Assembly (NCBI RefSeq): GCF_900143525.1
Contig: NZ_FREZ01000001.1
Location: forward strand, 692,445-756,444
Length of the DNA stretch: 64,000 nucleotides
From: Ruegeria sp. Alg231-54
Lineage (GTDB): Bacteria; Pseudomonadota; Alphaproteobacteria; Rhodobacterales; Rhodobacteraceae
Reading direction: 5' to 3'
The notes below the pieces were generated by a model that was not told the origin of the DNA, ran no database searches, and worked only from the letters and a program-made list of their open reading frames with translations. Of this stretch, positions 42,705 through 51,800 are shown in pieces. The position numbers were made by a program, and so were the translations under genes. The number at the start of each line of letters is the position of its first letter. Within the stretch, counting starts at the first letter, position 1.

Positions 42705-43733
42705 ATGATCCTTCACGATGGAATTACTGTACGACAGATGGTCAAAGGCTCCTTTGGCTTTATCTGCATCGTGCTGACATGGACGCTGCTGGTTGTACTG
42801 GCGGACGAGCTCACGACAATCGAGCTGATCTCGAACCCCAGCCCGCCCGTCACCATGCTCGGGCTGGCAGTGGCATTCTTTCTGGGCTTCAAAAACACAT
42901 CGGCCTTTGCGCGCTGGTCCGAAGCGCGCAGCATCTGGGGCGAGATCGTCAATGCCAGCCGGGACTGGGGCAACACTATTAGCAATCTGGTGCTGCCCGA
43001 CGGCACACCGATTGATCCCGCGCTGCGCGACGAACTGATCGAACGTCACATCGCATGGCTCAATATGCTTGCCTTTCAGCTGCGCCAGCCCTCGCCGACA
43101 GGACGCAGCCGACGTCCATGGATGTTTGGACACAAACCTATTTCAGACCGCACCGAGCTGCATCAAAAGCCCGAATGCTGGCGTGAACGCCAATTGGAAA
43201 GCGACTTGCCCAGGCTTGAAGGCAAGAGCAATCGCGCCGCCTATCTGATGTTTCTTCAGGGCGAAAAGCTTGCTGAGCTGGCGCGCAGCCGTGGCATTGA
43301 CCCCTATTGGCACGTCGCCCTGATGGACCGCCTCGCGCGGTTTACGACGACACAGGGGCAATGTGAGCGCATCAAAAACACACCATTCCCAAGACAGGTT
43401 GCCGAGGTCGGTCGCGTCTTCAGTTGGATCTTCATCTTCATGCTGCCGCTGGCGTTCAACGACGAGCGATCAATCATCCCCGGGGCAGAAATCTCTGTAT
43501 GGCAGCTTGTTATCTTCGACTGGCTGACATTTGCGCCAGTTGGGGCGCTGGTCTGCTGGATCTTCTTTGTCACCGAACGCGTCAGCGCCTCGATGGAGGA
43601 TCCGTTCGAAGGGGATGTGACCGATGTTCCGATCTCGGCCCTTTGTCGCAGCATCGAGATTGACTTGCGGCAGATGACCGACTGTGGGGTTGCGCCTCAA
43701 CCCGCGCTACCCATCGAAAAAGTTCTGTTTTAG
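42705..43733 (+). CDS. Bestrophin-family anion channel
   Basis: 342 residues from ATG 42705. Bestrophin signatures: LGLAVAFFLGFKNTSAFARWSEAR near the first helices (read as two blocks), RQVAEVGRVFSWIFIFMLPL, and the acidic C-terminal EDPFEGDVTDVPI, which is the calcium-clasp-like region. Bacterial bestrophins form pentameric channels in the inner membrane, some cation- and some anion-selective. Single gene. Confidence 0.88.
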   Translation: MILHDGITVRQMVKGSFGFICIVLTWTLLVVLADELTTIELISNPSPPVTMLGLAVAFFLGFKNTSAFARWSEARSIWGEIVNASRDWGNTISNLVLPDGTPIDPALRDELIERHIAWLNMLAFQLRQPSPTGRSRRPWMFGHKPISDRTELHQKPECWRERQLESDLPRLEGKSNRAAYLMFLQGEKLAELARSRGIDPYWHVALMDRLARFTTTQGQCERIKNTPFPRQVAEVGRVFSWIFIFMLPLAFNDERSIIPGAEISVWQLVIFDWLTFAPVGALVCWIFFVTERVSASMEDPFEGDVTDVPISALCRSIEIDLRQMTDCGVAPQPALPIEKVLF

Positions 43734-43838
43734 AGCGACCCGATTTGGCGCGTCCGCAACGGCATTTCAGGGTGCGTTCGGTAATCTGCCAATTTTAGGG
43801 TATCATGTATCCAGAAACCCTGGGATCGGAGCCATCAG

Positions 43839-44438
43839 ATGCCCGAAATTGACTTTTGGTTTTCCATCGGCAGCACATACAGCTTCCTGACAATCATGCG
43901 CCTGGATGATTGGTGTGATGAGCATGACGCGACCGTCAATTGGCGCCCGTTCAACGTGCGCACCATAATGTCCGAACAACAGAACATTCCCTTTGCGGGC
44001 AAACCGGCCAAATCCGCATATATGTGGCGCGATATCGAGCGGCGCGCCGCAAAGTACCACCTGCACGCAACGCTTCCTGCACCCTACCCGATCTCGGATC
44101 TTGCGCTGGCCAATCAGGTCGCCGTGCTGGGTATGGCGGATGGCTGGGGGAAATCCTTTACCCAAAACTTGTACCGCATCTGGTTCGAAGAGGGAATTGA
44201 GGCGGGCAGCGAAACGGCGCTGTCAGAAGCGCTGCATCGGTGTCAGCAGGACCCACGCCTGACCCTTGCCCGCGCCCGCAGCCCGGACACGATCTCGGCC
44301 CTTGAAACCGAAACCGAACAGGCCACAAAGCTGGGCGTTTTCGGCGCCCCCAGCCTGGTCGTGCGCGGCGAGGTTTTCTGGGGCGATGACCGGCTGGACG
44401 ACGCGTTGTCCTGGGCCAAAGTCGGACACGTCATCTGA
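43839..44438 (+). CDS. 2-hydroxychromene-2-carboxylate isomerase-like protein (DsbA superfamily)
   Basis: 199 residues. The N-terminal FWFSIGSTYSFL has serine where Dsb proteins have cysteine, as in HCCA isomerases and kappa-class GSTs that use glutathione. GVFGAPSLVVRGEVFWGDDRLD at the end contains the cis-proline and the family FWGxDRL motif. It probably acts in aromatic degradation or glutathione-dependent isomerisation; no aromatic pathway genes are adjacent. Confidence 0.85.
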   Translation: MPEIDFWFSIGSTYSFLTIMRLDDWCDEHDATVNWRPFNVRTIMSEQQNIPFAGKPAKSAYMWRDIERRAAKYHLHATLPAPYPISDLALANQVAVLGMADGWGKSFTQNLYRIWFEEGIEAGSETALSEALHRCQQDPRLTLARARSPDTISALETETEQATKLGVFGAPSLVVRGEVFWGDDRLDDALSWAKVGHVI

Positions 44439-44482
44439 TCTTTCCTGTTAGACACCGGCAGTTGTTGCGCTATTTTTGCACC

Positions 44483-44977
44483 ATGCCATATCGATGGAAT
44501 CAAACCTCAAGTTCCGAGCAAGAACTGCGCCTGTGGCCGCATAACTCTCTGCCCCCACGCTGGGCGGTGCGTGTGGTGTTGGCGGTCTTCCTGTTTGGCT
44601 TGATTCCCCTGATGGCTGTTCTTGGGTCGGTTTTGCTGTGGGGTTTGCTGCCATTCATGCTGTTGACCGTTCTGGGACTGTGGTTCGCGATCCAGTCCAA
44701 TTACCGTGCACGCAGCGTTTTCGAGGTGTTGACCTTGACCGGCTCGCAGGCCCGTCTGGTGCAGCATCACCCGCAACGGGGGCAGCAGGAGTGGTCCTGC
44801 AACCGCTATTGGGCACGTCCCGAAATGCATGAGCGCGGCGGCCCGGTCCCGAATTATGTCACACTGACCGGGGACGGCCGCGAAGTTGAAATCGGCGCGT
44901 TTCTGTCTGAGGAAGAGCGGATTTCGCTGTTTGATGAGCTCACAAAAAAACTGCGCGAACCTGTCGCGCAGCCTTAG
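44483..44977 (+). CDS. DUF2244 membrane protein
   Basis: 164 residues. Two adjacent membrane helices (~35-75) followed by a soluble domain with QEWSCNRYWARP and DGREVEIGAFLSEEER, matching the DUF2244 family that in alphaproteobacteria is found with cytochrome oxidase genes. Function unknown. ATG 44483 is preferred over an upstream TTG. ctaD is 2 kb away. Confidence 0.75.
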   Translation: MPYRWNQTSSSEQELRLWPHNSLPPRWAVRVVLAVFLFGLIPLMAVLGSVLLWGLLPFMLLTVLGLWFAIQSNYRARSVFEVLTLTGSQARLVQHHPQRGQQEWSCNRYWARPEMHERGGPVPNYVTLTGDGREVEIGAFLSEEERISLFDELTKKLREPVAQP

Positions 44978-44998
44978 CATCTTCGCAAGAAAAAGATC

Positions 44999-45484
44999 TT
45001 AGCAGCTGCCGCCTGGCGCAGCGCAGAGCTGATCTTTGACCATCGGGCCAACCTTGCCGAAATCCATCTGGCCGGTGTAGCGAGTTTTCAGCTCACCCAT
45101 CACTTTGCCCATGTCGCGGATCGACCCGGCGCCGGTCGCCGTGATTGCGGTCTGAATGGCCTTGCTCACCTCGTCATCGTCCAATTGCTTGGGCAGGAAT
45201 TCCTCGATGACTTCGACCTCGCGCAGTTCCCGTTCGGCCAGATCCAACCGGCTGCCCTCTTCATAGGCACGGGCGCTTTCTTTGCGCTGCTTGGTCATTT
45301 TACCAAGAATTTCAAGCACCTCTGCGTCGCCGCAGCCTTTGGCTTCTTCATTGTCAGACGCGCGCGAGGCGATGTCACGGTCCTTGATCGCAGCATTAAT
45401 CAGGCGCAGCGTCGACAGACGCTCGGCATCCTTGTCTTTCATTGCTTGCTTCAGGGCAGTGTTCACCCGTGATCGCATATCCAT
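44999..45484 (-). CDS. GatB/YqeY-domain protein
   Basis: 161 residues, all helical. RLSTLRLINAAIKDRDIA at the start and VIEEFLPKQLDDDEVSKAI in the middle are YqeY signatures; the C-terminal domain resembles the tRNA-binding tail of GatB. Its role in amidated-tRNA handling is unproven. ATG 45484 (or in-frame ATG 45478) fits the family. Divergent from carA. Confidence 0.88.
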   Translation of the reverse strand: MDMRSRVNTALKQAMKDKDAERLSTLRLINAAIKDRDIASRASDNEEAKGCGDAEVLEILGKMTKQRKESARAYEEGSRLDLAERELREVEVIEEFLPKQLDDDEVSKAIQTAITATGAGSIRDMGKVMGELKTRYTGQMDFGKVGPMVKDQLCAAPGGSC

Positions 45485-45568
45485 ATGTTCTGTCCATCCC
45501 CATGGCAAAGGAACCCCGACCATATCGAAACAAAAAGCGCGATACAACAGGGGTTGCATATTTCTAAC

Positions 45569-45588
45569 CTATTGTTTTTAAACAATAG
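45569..45588. promoter_or_regulatory. Near-perfect palindrome upstream of carA
   Basis: CTATTGTTT (45569-45577), two spacer bases, AAACAATAG (45580-45588): 9-bp perfect arms, AT-rich, 80 bp before carA and 81 bp before the divergent yqeY-like gene. Candidate operator. Confidence 0.45.
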
Positions 45589-45667
45589 CCCAAAAATTGA
45601 ACAGACTTGACCCGAGCGTACAACCCCCTTAGGTATGCGCCGGTTTACCTTGCAGGAGAGTCGCGCC

Positions 45668-46834
45668 ATGGCCCAGAACGCCCCGTCCAAGCCCACCGCA
45701 TGTCTGGCATTGGCCGACGGTACATTGTTCTACGGTATGGGCTTCGGCGCCACCGGCCAAACCGTGGCTGAACTGTGCTTTAACACCGCCATGACCGGAT
45801 ATCAGGAAATCATGACCGACCCCTCTTATGCGGGACAAATCGTGACCTTCACCTTCCCTCATATCGGCAATGTCGGCGTGAACCCTGAGGATGACGAGAC
45901 CGGCGATCCGGTTGCCGCCGGGATGGTGGTCAAATGGGACCCCACCGAGCCATCGAACTGGCGCTCGGCTGAGGAATTGAAAACCTGGCTGGCCCGCCGT
46001 GGCCGAATCGCCATCGGCGGTGTGGACACCCGCCGCCTGACCCGCGCCATCCGCCAGCAAGGCGCACCTCATGTCGCGTTGGCGCATGATCCCGACGGTA
46101 ACTTTGATATCGAGGCACTGGTCGCCGCCGCGCGCGGCTTTGCCGGTCTGGAAGGTATGGATCTGGCCAAAGAGGTCACCTGCGCCCAAAGCTATCGCTG
46201 GGACGAAATGCGGTGGGCCTGGCCGGACGGATACAAACGTCAGGAAGCTCCGGTTCTTAAAGTTGTCGCCGTGGACTTTGGCGCAAAGCGCAATATCCTG
46301 CGCTGCCTCGCCTCGGCTGGCTGCGACGTCACGGTTCTGCCTGCAACGGCGACGGCCGCCGAGGTGCTGGCCCATAATCCCGATGGCGTGTTCCTGTCGA
46401 ACGGCCCCGGAGACCCGGCAGCCACCGGTGAATACGCCGTGCCTATGATCAAAGAAGTTCTGGACGCCACTGACCTGCCCGTCTTTGGCATCTGCCTGGG
46501 ACACCAGATGCTGGCGCTGGCTTTGGGCGGCCATACCGTCAAGATGAACCACGGCCACCACGGGGCCAACCACCCAGTCAAAGACCTGGATACCGGCAAG
46601 GTCGAGATCACCTCGATGAACCATGGCTTTGCGGTGGACGCCCAGTCCCTGCCCGACGGCGTTGTGGAAACCCACCGCTCGTTGTTTGACGGGTCCAACT
46701 GCGGCATCCGCATGACCGATCGCCCTGTCTATTCAGTGCAGCACCACCCCGAAGCCTCGCCTGGCCCACAGGACAGCTACTATCTGTTCGAACGCTTTGC
46801 CGACGCTATGGCAGACAAGAAAGCACAGGCTTAA
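45668..46834 (+). CDS. carA: Carbamoyl-phosphate synthase small (glutaminase) subunit
   Basis: 388 residues. It hydrolyses glutamine and passes ammonia to CarB for arginine and pyrimidine synthesis. N-terminal half: LADGTLFYGMGFGATGQTV and the TGYQEIMTDPSYAGQIV segment. The class I glutaminase half has FGICLGHQMLALALGG with the catalytic cysteine and QHHPEASPGP with His and Glu. ATG 45668 follows AGGAG. carB is not in the window. Confidence 0.96.
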   Translation: MAQNAPSKPTACLALADGTLFYGMGFGATGQTVAELCFNTAMTGYQEIMTDPSYAGQIVTFTFPHIGNVGVNPEDDETGDPVAAGMVVKWDPTEPSNWRSAEELKTWLARRGRIAIGGVDTRRLTRAIRQQGAPHVALAHDPDGNFDIEALVAAARGFAGLEGMDLAKEVTCAQSYRWDEMRWAWPDGYKRQEAPVLKVVAVDFGAKRNILRCLASAGCDVTVLPATATAAEVLAHNPDGVFLSNGPGDPAATGEYAVPMIKEVLDATDLPVFGICLGHQMLALALGGHTVKMNHGHHGANHPVKDLDTGKVEITSMNHGFAVDAQSLPDGVVETHRSLFDGSNCGIRMTDRPVYSVQHHPEASPGPQDSYYLFERFADAMADKKAQA

Positions 46835-46852
46835 CCACTTCATCGTTTAGTG

Positions 46853-46868
46853 TTAACGCGCTGTTAAC
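46853..46868 (+). promoter_or_regulatory. CtrA-type binding site
   Basis: TTAA (46853-46856), seven bases (cgcgctg), TTAAC (46864-46868): a perfect TTAA-N7-TTAA(C) site, 47 bp before the glycosyltransferase ATG. Confidence 0.65.
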
Positions 46869-46914
46869 CTTGATTGAGCCACCCTGACGCGAGTCACCGT
46901 GTCAGGGATACTAA

Positions 46915-48783
46915 ATGGTTGAACATAGCCTGCAGCAATTCGCACGCGCCGCGCCGATTTCTGTTCGGTCGCGGAAACCCTTGGGCACCTGTTTGGTCGA
47001 ACGTGGTTGCATTACCACTGCGCAGCTGGAAATGGCGCTGCATCTGCAGTCCAGACAACAGGCCCCACTGGGCGAGATCCTTGTTGGAGAGGGTTGGATC
47101 AGCCGTCAGGAGGTCATGTATGCCCTGTCCGAGCAAACCAACCTGCAAATCGCCGATCTAGAAGACACGCCCCCCGCGCCGACCTTATGTGACATCAAAC
47201 CGGTCGAGTTCTGGCTGAAGCATAATGTGATCCCATGGCAACGCATCGGCCCGATTCTGCTGGTCGCGACCGCGAATCCAAACCGCTTTGCCGCGGTGCG
47301 CGCTGCCCTGTCCCACACCGAACACACGATTGCACCGGTACTTGCATCGGCCAGTCAGATTGATCACGCGATCGCCGGCGCGTTTTCAGACACTTTGACA
47401 AAAGGCGCGGAAACCCGGGTCGACGAAGATAAGAGCTGTCGGTCCTGGACCCCAACAGCGCGCGCGGGTCCCATCGCGGCCCTTGCAGGACTTCTTTTCT
47501 TTTTTACAGCCATTCCTCTGGTTGGTCTGGCTGCTCTTTTGACCACGGCCACCGTTTCACTGCTCTTGTTCATGGTTTTGCGCGTGGCGGGCTTGGTCTC
47601 ATACCTTATGAGATGCCGCCAAGTGTGCCCAAACCCCGAGCCTGTTCCACTGCGATTGCCGCGCGTATCGATGATGGTGCCCCTTTACAAAGAACGAGAA
47701 ATAGCAGGCGCTTTAATTAAGCGGCTGCAACGCCTGACCTACCCAAAGGCGTTGTTGGACATCATTCTGGTGCTGGAGGCCTCAGATGAGGTCACGCGCA
47801 CCACAGTAAGCCGTGTGGATTTACCCAGCTGGATCAGAACAGTGGAAGTCCCGGAACTGAACGGGCTGACGACCAAGCCCCGCGCGATGAACTACGCGTT
47901 GGATTTTTGCCGTGGTGACATTCTGGGAGTGTGGGATGCCGAGGACGCCCCGCAACCGGATCAGATCGAACGAGTGGTCCGGCATTTTGCGCGGGCTGAT
48001 GAAGATGTCGTCTGTCTGCAGGGTGTTCTGGATTATTACAACCCACGCACCAGTTGGCGGTCACGCTGCTTTACCATCGAATACAACAGCTGGTTTCGGA
48101 TCATCCTGCAAGGCATTGCGCATCTGGGTCTGGTCGTCCCCCTTGGGGGCACAACATTCTTTTTTCGCAGGGACAAACTGCTGGAGCTTGGCGGTTGGGA
48201 TGCCCACAACGTGACCGAAGATGCAGATCTGGGTGTGCGCCTCAGCCGCGCGGGCTATCGAACCGAGATGGTTGATACCACCACCTATGAAGAGGCGAAT
48301 TTTCGCGCCTGGCCCTGGGTCAAACAACGTTCGCGCTGGCTGAAGGGGTTCATGGTGACCTACCTGGTACACATGCGCGCGCCGCGGCGCCTGCTTAACG
48401 AATTGGGATTCAAACGCTTTTTCGGCTTTCAGGCATTCTTCTTGGGCACTATTGGCCAGTTTCTACTGGCACCAGTCCTATGGCTGTTCTGGTTGGCGAC
48501 ACTGGGCTTGCCTGGCCCGTTCGATCCGCTTTTGTCTGATTGGGCCTTCTACGCACTCATCAGCCTGTTTCTGGTGGCTGAGGTTACCAATCTGATCGTT
48601 GGAATGCTGGCCGTAGCAGCACAGGAAAGACGGTTCCTGATGCCGTGGGTTCCAACAATGCCGCTGTATTTTCCGTTGGGCGTATTAGCCGCCTACAAAG
48701 CCCTGTGGGAATTGGCCAGCAACCCGTTCTTCTGGGACAAAACTCAGCATGGGCAGGCCCGCGAAGAAGTACAGCCGCACTAA
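46915..48783 (+). CDS. Family 2 polysaccharide synthase with N-terminal MshEN-like domain
   Basis: 622 residues. Residues 22-45 and 51-74 are two 24-residue repeats of the form xLGxxLVxxGxIxxxxLxxALxxQ, separated by five residues, matching the c-di-GMP-binding MshEN motif except that the first Arg is Pro in both. About 95-180 completes that domain. Two helices (~180-225) lead into a processive GT2 domain: VWDAEDAPQP, TEDADLGVRLSRAG and the QxxRW motif in KQRSRWLKG, then three or four C-terminal helices. It resembles cellulose/glucan-type synthases. A CtrA box lies upstream. Polymer identity is unknown. Confidence 0.85.
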   Translation: MVEHSLQQFARAAPISVRSRKPLGTCLVERGCITTAQLEMALHLQSRQQAPLGEILVGEGWISRQEVMYALSEQTNLQIADLEDTPPAPTLCDIKPVEFWLKHNVIPWQRIGPILLVATANPNRFAAVRAALSHTEHTIAPVLASASQIDHAIAGAFSDTLTKGAETRVDEDKSCRSWTPTARAGPIAALAGLLFFFTAIPLVGLAALLTTATVSLLLFMVLRVAGLVSYLMRCRQVCPNPEPVPLRLPRVSMMVPLYKEREIAGALIKRLQRLTYPKALLDIILVLEASDEVTRTTVSRVDLPSWIRTVEVPELNGLTTKPRAMNYALDFCRGDILGVWDAEDAPQPDQIERVVRHFARADEDVVCLQGVLDYYNPRTSWRSRCFTIEYNSWFRIILQGIAHLGLVVPLGGTTFFFRRDKLLELGGWDAHNVTEDADLGVRLSRAGYRTEMVDTTTYEEANFRAWPWVKQRSRWLKGFMVTYLVHMRAPRRLLNELGFKRFFGFQAFFLGTIGQFLLAPVLWLFWLATLGLPGPFDPLLSDWAFYALISLFLVAEVTNLIVGMLAVAAQERRFLMPWVPTMPLYFPLGVLAAYKALWELASNPFFWDKTQHGQAREEVQPH

Positions 48784-48786
48784 CGG

Positions 48787-49434
48787 TCATTTCTCGCGCA
48801 GCACCGCATCCTGTTTCAGCCGGGTCATGAACGCCACCGAGATATGTTCTTTCAGCGCGCGCTCTGCCGCCTCTTCATCCCGTGCGGTGATCGCCTCGAC
48901 AATGCCCTTATGCTCACTTTGCGCAATCTCGCCGCGACCCTGAACGGCAAGCGAGGTCGTAGCCATCAGAGCCATTGTGCGGTGCACAAGATTCAACTGC
49001 TGCACCAGATACCGGTTGTGCGAAGCCAGATGGATCTGTTCATGAAACCGCCGGTTGGCACGCGACAGTGCCGTTGGATCATTCACCAGCGCATCGTCAG
49101 CGGCGACCATGTCCTGCAGCACTTTGATCTCTTCTTCGGTGGCGTGTTTCGCGGCCAGCTTTGCGGCCAACCCCTCCAACTCGCGCCGAACCACGTACAG
49201 TTCGGCCATTTGGTTGTGATCCAATGAGGCCACGATCAGTGATCGTCCGTCACGCTCCAGCAGGGACTGCGTCTCAAGGCGCTGCAACGCTTCGCGGATC
49301 GGCGTGCGAGACACGCCAAACCGTTCTGCCAGCTCACTTTCGACCAATCGGTCGCCGGGCTTGTAAACGCCCACATCAATCGCTTCGAGAATAAGGCTAT
49401 AGGCGTCTTTGTTGGGCTGACGGGATTGCGGCAT
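48787..49434 (-). CDS. GntR/FadR-subfamily (FCD) transcriptional regulator
   Basis: 215 residues. The N-terminal winged HTH reads YKPGDRLVESELAERFGVSR, then TPIREALQRLE. The FCD domain carries the metal-ligand pattern FHEQIHLASHNRYL, SEHKGIVEAI and KEHISVAF, so it probably binds a carboxylate through a divalent metal. No adjacent target operon; it converges on the glycosyltransferase gene (3 bp). Confidence 0.88.
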   Translation of the reverse strand: MPQSRQPNKDAYSLILEAIDVGVYKPGDRLVESELAERFGVSRTPIREALQRLETQSLLERDGRSLIVASLDHNQMAELYVVRRELEGLAAKLAAKHATEEEIKVLQDMVAADDALVNDPTALSRANRRFHEQIHLASHNRYLVQQLNLVHRTMALMATTSLAVQGRGEIAQSEHKGIVEAITARDEEAAERALKEHISVAFMTRLKQDAVLREK

Positions 49435-49534
49435 GGGGTGTTTCTTCTCCTCGTTCGGACATGTCTATCCGCCTCAGGCCCGTGCAATCAAGTGTAGCAT
49501 TGAAAACCTGTGCATGGCGGCCTAAACCCAACCC

Positions 49535-50179
49535 ATGGTCAAACCTTCCTTTTCGCACGTCACCCAATGGGTGTTCGACCTCGACAACACGCTGTACCCG
49601 CCTCATATGCAACTATTCGACCAGATCGAGGTGCTGATGACGGACTATGTGGTGCAGGCCATTGGCGTCGACCGGGCCGAGGCCGATCGTCTGCGCTCGC
49701 ACTATTGGCGGGAATACGGCACCACGCTGGCCGGCTTGATGGCCGAGCATGACCTGGACCCCGACCCATATCTATACGCCGTGCATCAGGTGGACATGAG
49801 CCACATGGACCCCGACGCCGAGTTGGCCGACCACATCAGGTCCTTGCCCGGCCGTCGCATCGTTTACACCAACGGCAGCGCGCCTTATGCCGAACGTGTG
49901 CTAAAAGCACGCGGCCTCAGCGGTTTGTTCGATGCGGTTTATGGCGTAGAACACGCGGGCTATCGTCCAAAACCCGAACAGGCCGCGTTCGAGGCGATCT
50001 TTGCACAGGATGGCATCGACGCCGACAAGGCGGCCATGTTCGAAGATGATCCGCGCAATCTGGCTGCTCCGCACGCGATGGGAATGCGCACAGTTCACGT
50101 CGCGCCCCAGCCGCACGAGGCCGATCATATCCACCATCACACCGACGATTTGACCGCGTTTCTGGCCCGCCTGCGATAG
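49535..50179 (+). CDS. HAD-family pyrimidine 5'-nucleotidase (SDT1/PPM1-like)
   Basis: 214 residues. Motif I is FDLDNTLYP, motif II is TNGS, the lysine region is GYRPKPEQAAFEAIF and motif IV is FEDDPRNLAAPHAMGM. The alpha-helical cap covers ~25-95. The DNTLYP signature separates this group (yeast SDT1, plant PyrP-like) from generic HAD phosphatases. It dephosphorylates nucleotides or pyridoxal-type phosphates. Confidence 0.88.
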   Translation: MVKPSFSHVTQWVFDLDNTLYPPHMQLFDQIEVLMTDYVVQAIGVDRAEADRLRSHYWREYGTTLAGLMAEHDLDPDPYLYAVHQVDMSHMDPDAELADHIRSLPGRRIVYTNGSAPYAERVLKARGLSGLFDAVYGVEHAGYRPKPEQAAFEAIFAQDGIDADKAAMFEDDPRNLAAPHAMGMRTVHVAPQPHEADHIHHHTDDLTAFLARLR

Positions 50180-50265
50180 GCTGTCACACTGCGACGATCT
50201 GCACATTCTGCAGGTGCATCATCGACCCTATATGCGCCTCAGCGACGAACAGAATCAGAGACCCC

Positions 50266-50514
50266 ATGAGCGCAATCGAGATGCCCGGACGCCTGCCCAT
50301 CTGGCAGCGCCTGTTATTTGCAGTTCCCCTGTTTGGCTGGCTGGCCAAGGATGCCGCTCATGCAAGGGGCGCAGATTGGGGTTATACAGCGGCCGCGATT
50401 TTCAGCATGTGCGGCTGTTCTGCCCTATTGTTCGGCCTGCCGGGCCTGTACATCCCAGCCGTGATGATGGTGCCGGTGATGTTCCTGATCCTCATCCTGA
50501 TCTCACGCGGCTGA
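50266..50514 (+). CDS. Small membrane protein, unknown function
   Basis: 82 residues with two or three hydrophobic segments (PIWQRLLFAVPLFGWLA, AAIFSMCGCSALLFGLPG and VMMVPVMFLILILI). No family recognised, but codon use and the following 76-bp gap to a downstream gene on the same strand make it a plausible real gene, perhaps co-transcribed with the hydroxylase. Confidence 0.6.
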   Translation: MSAIEMPGRLPIWQRLLFAVPLFGWLAKDAAHARGADWGYTAAAIFSMCGCSALLFGLPGLYIPAVMMVPVMFLILILISRG

Positions 50515-50590
50515 CACGCGGGACAGGATGTCACTTGGCACCCGATGCAGAACCGAACTAGGTTCTGCCCAACACTCGGAGGCCAAGGTC

Positions 50591-51787
50591 ATGAAAGACA
50601 GCTGTGATATCCTGATTTCAGGCGGTGGAATCGCCGGTCTGACCGCCGCAGCGGCCTTTGGAGCCGCCGGATTCGACGTTATTTGCGTCGACCCGACGCC
50701 CCCGATAACCGAGCGCGACGTGGACGGCTCTGATTTGCGGACTACCGCCTTTTTGCAACCAGCGCACGGCTTGTTAGAGCAATGCGGGTTGTGGCAACGG
50801 CTGGACGCACACGCGGCCCCCTTACAGATCATGCGGATTGTGGATGCAGGCGGAGATTTTCCTGAACCCCGCGTTGTGCGCGATTTCAACGCCGCAGATA
50901 TTTCGGATCTGCCCTTCGGCTGGAACCTGCCCAACTGGCTGCTGCGGCGCGAGATGGTGGCACGACTGGCCGAACTGCCCAATGTCGATTTCCGCCCCGG
51001 TACAGGCACTGTCAGTCTGTTCACCCGCACCGCCGAAGCGCGCGTCGGCCTGAGTGACGGCAGCCGCATTCGTTGCAAGCTGGTGGTCGCCGCTGACGGG
51101 CGCAACTCTCCCATGCGAGAGGCGGCTGGGATCAACGTTCATACAACGCGCTATGGCCAGAAGGCATTGGCCTTTGCGGTCACACATCCCATCCCGCACG
51201 ACAATGTTTCGACGGAAATTCACCGCTCGGGTGGGCCCTTCACCCTGGTCCCCCTGCCTGACTGGCAGGGACAACCTTCATCGGCGATTGTGTGGATGGA
51301 GCGCGGACCCCGCGCGGTTGAGTTGCTGAACACCGAGCCCGAAGCGTTTGAGGCGCTGATGACCGAACGGTCCTGTGGGTTGTTCGGACCGTTAAAACTG
51401 GCCTCGCGCCGGACCATCTGGCCGATCATCAGCCAATCAGCAGAACGTCTGTCAGGCGAGCGTGTCGCACTGATGGCCGAAGCCGCCCATGTGGTGCCGC
51501 CAATTGGCGCACAGGGGTTAAACATGTCGCTGGGCGATCTGAGCAGTCTGCTGGAACTGGCGCAGGCCCGCCCCGAAGGCTTGGGCGACACGCAGATGCT
51601 CGATGCCTATCATAAAGCCCGCCATACCGAGATCGAGATGCGGGTCAAAGGAATCGATCTGTTGAACCGCGCCTCAATGATTGAAGCGCGACCATTAAGA
51701 GACGTGCGGGCAATGGGGCTGAATGCGCTCTATTCCTTGCCGGCTGTTCGCAAGACCTTGATGCAAATGGGCCTCGGCGTACGCTAA
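50591..51787 (+). CDS. UbiH/UbiF-family FAD-dependent hydroxylase
   Basis: 398 residues from ATG 50591, which follows CGGAGG. Rossmann loop GGGIAGLTAAAAFGAAG at ~10-26, DG motif VVAADGRNSPMR, and a late FAD motif MAEAAHVVPPIGAQGLNMSLGD, where the usual GDAAH reads AEAAH. It likely hydroxylates the ubiquinone ring or a related aromatic. The altered GD motif is the only odd point. Convergent with the aminotransferase gene. Confidence 0.88.
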   Translation: MKDSCDILISGGGIAGLTAAAAFGAAGFDVICVDPTPPITERDVDGSDLRTTAFLQPAHGLLEQCGLWQRLDAHAAPLQIMRIVDAGGDFPEPRVVRDFNAADISDLPFGWNLPNWLLRREMVARLAELPNVDFRPGTGTVSLFTRTAEARVGLSDGSRIRCKLVVAADGRNSPMREAAGINVHTTRYGQKALAFAVTHPIPHDNVSTEIHRSGGPFTLVPLPDWQGQPSSAIVWMERGPRAVELLNTEPEAFEALMTERSCGLFGPLKLASRRTIWPIISQSAERLSGERVALMAEAAHVVPPIGAQGLNMSLGDLSSLLELAQARPEGLGDTQMLDAYHKARHTEIEMRVKGIDLLNRASMIEARPLRDVRAMGLNALYSLPAVRKTLMQMGLGVR

Positions 51788-51800
51788 GGCCCGAACAGTT

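Noticed and set aside
45629-46675. 348-codon ORF antisense to carA
   Set aside because: Shadow frame; no motif, and carA is unmistakable.
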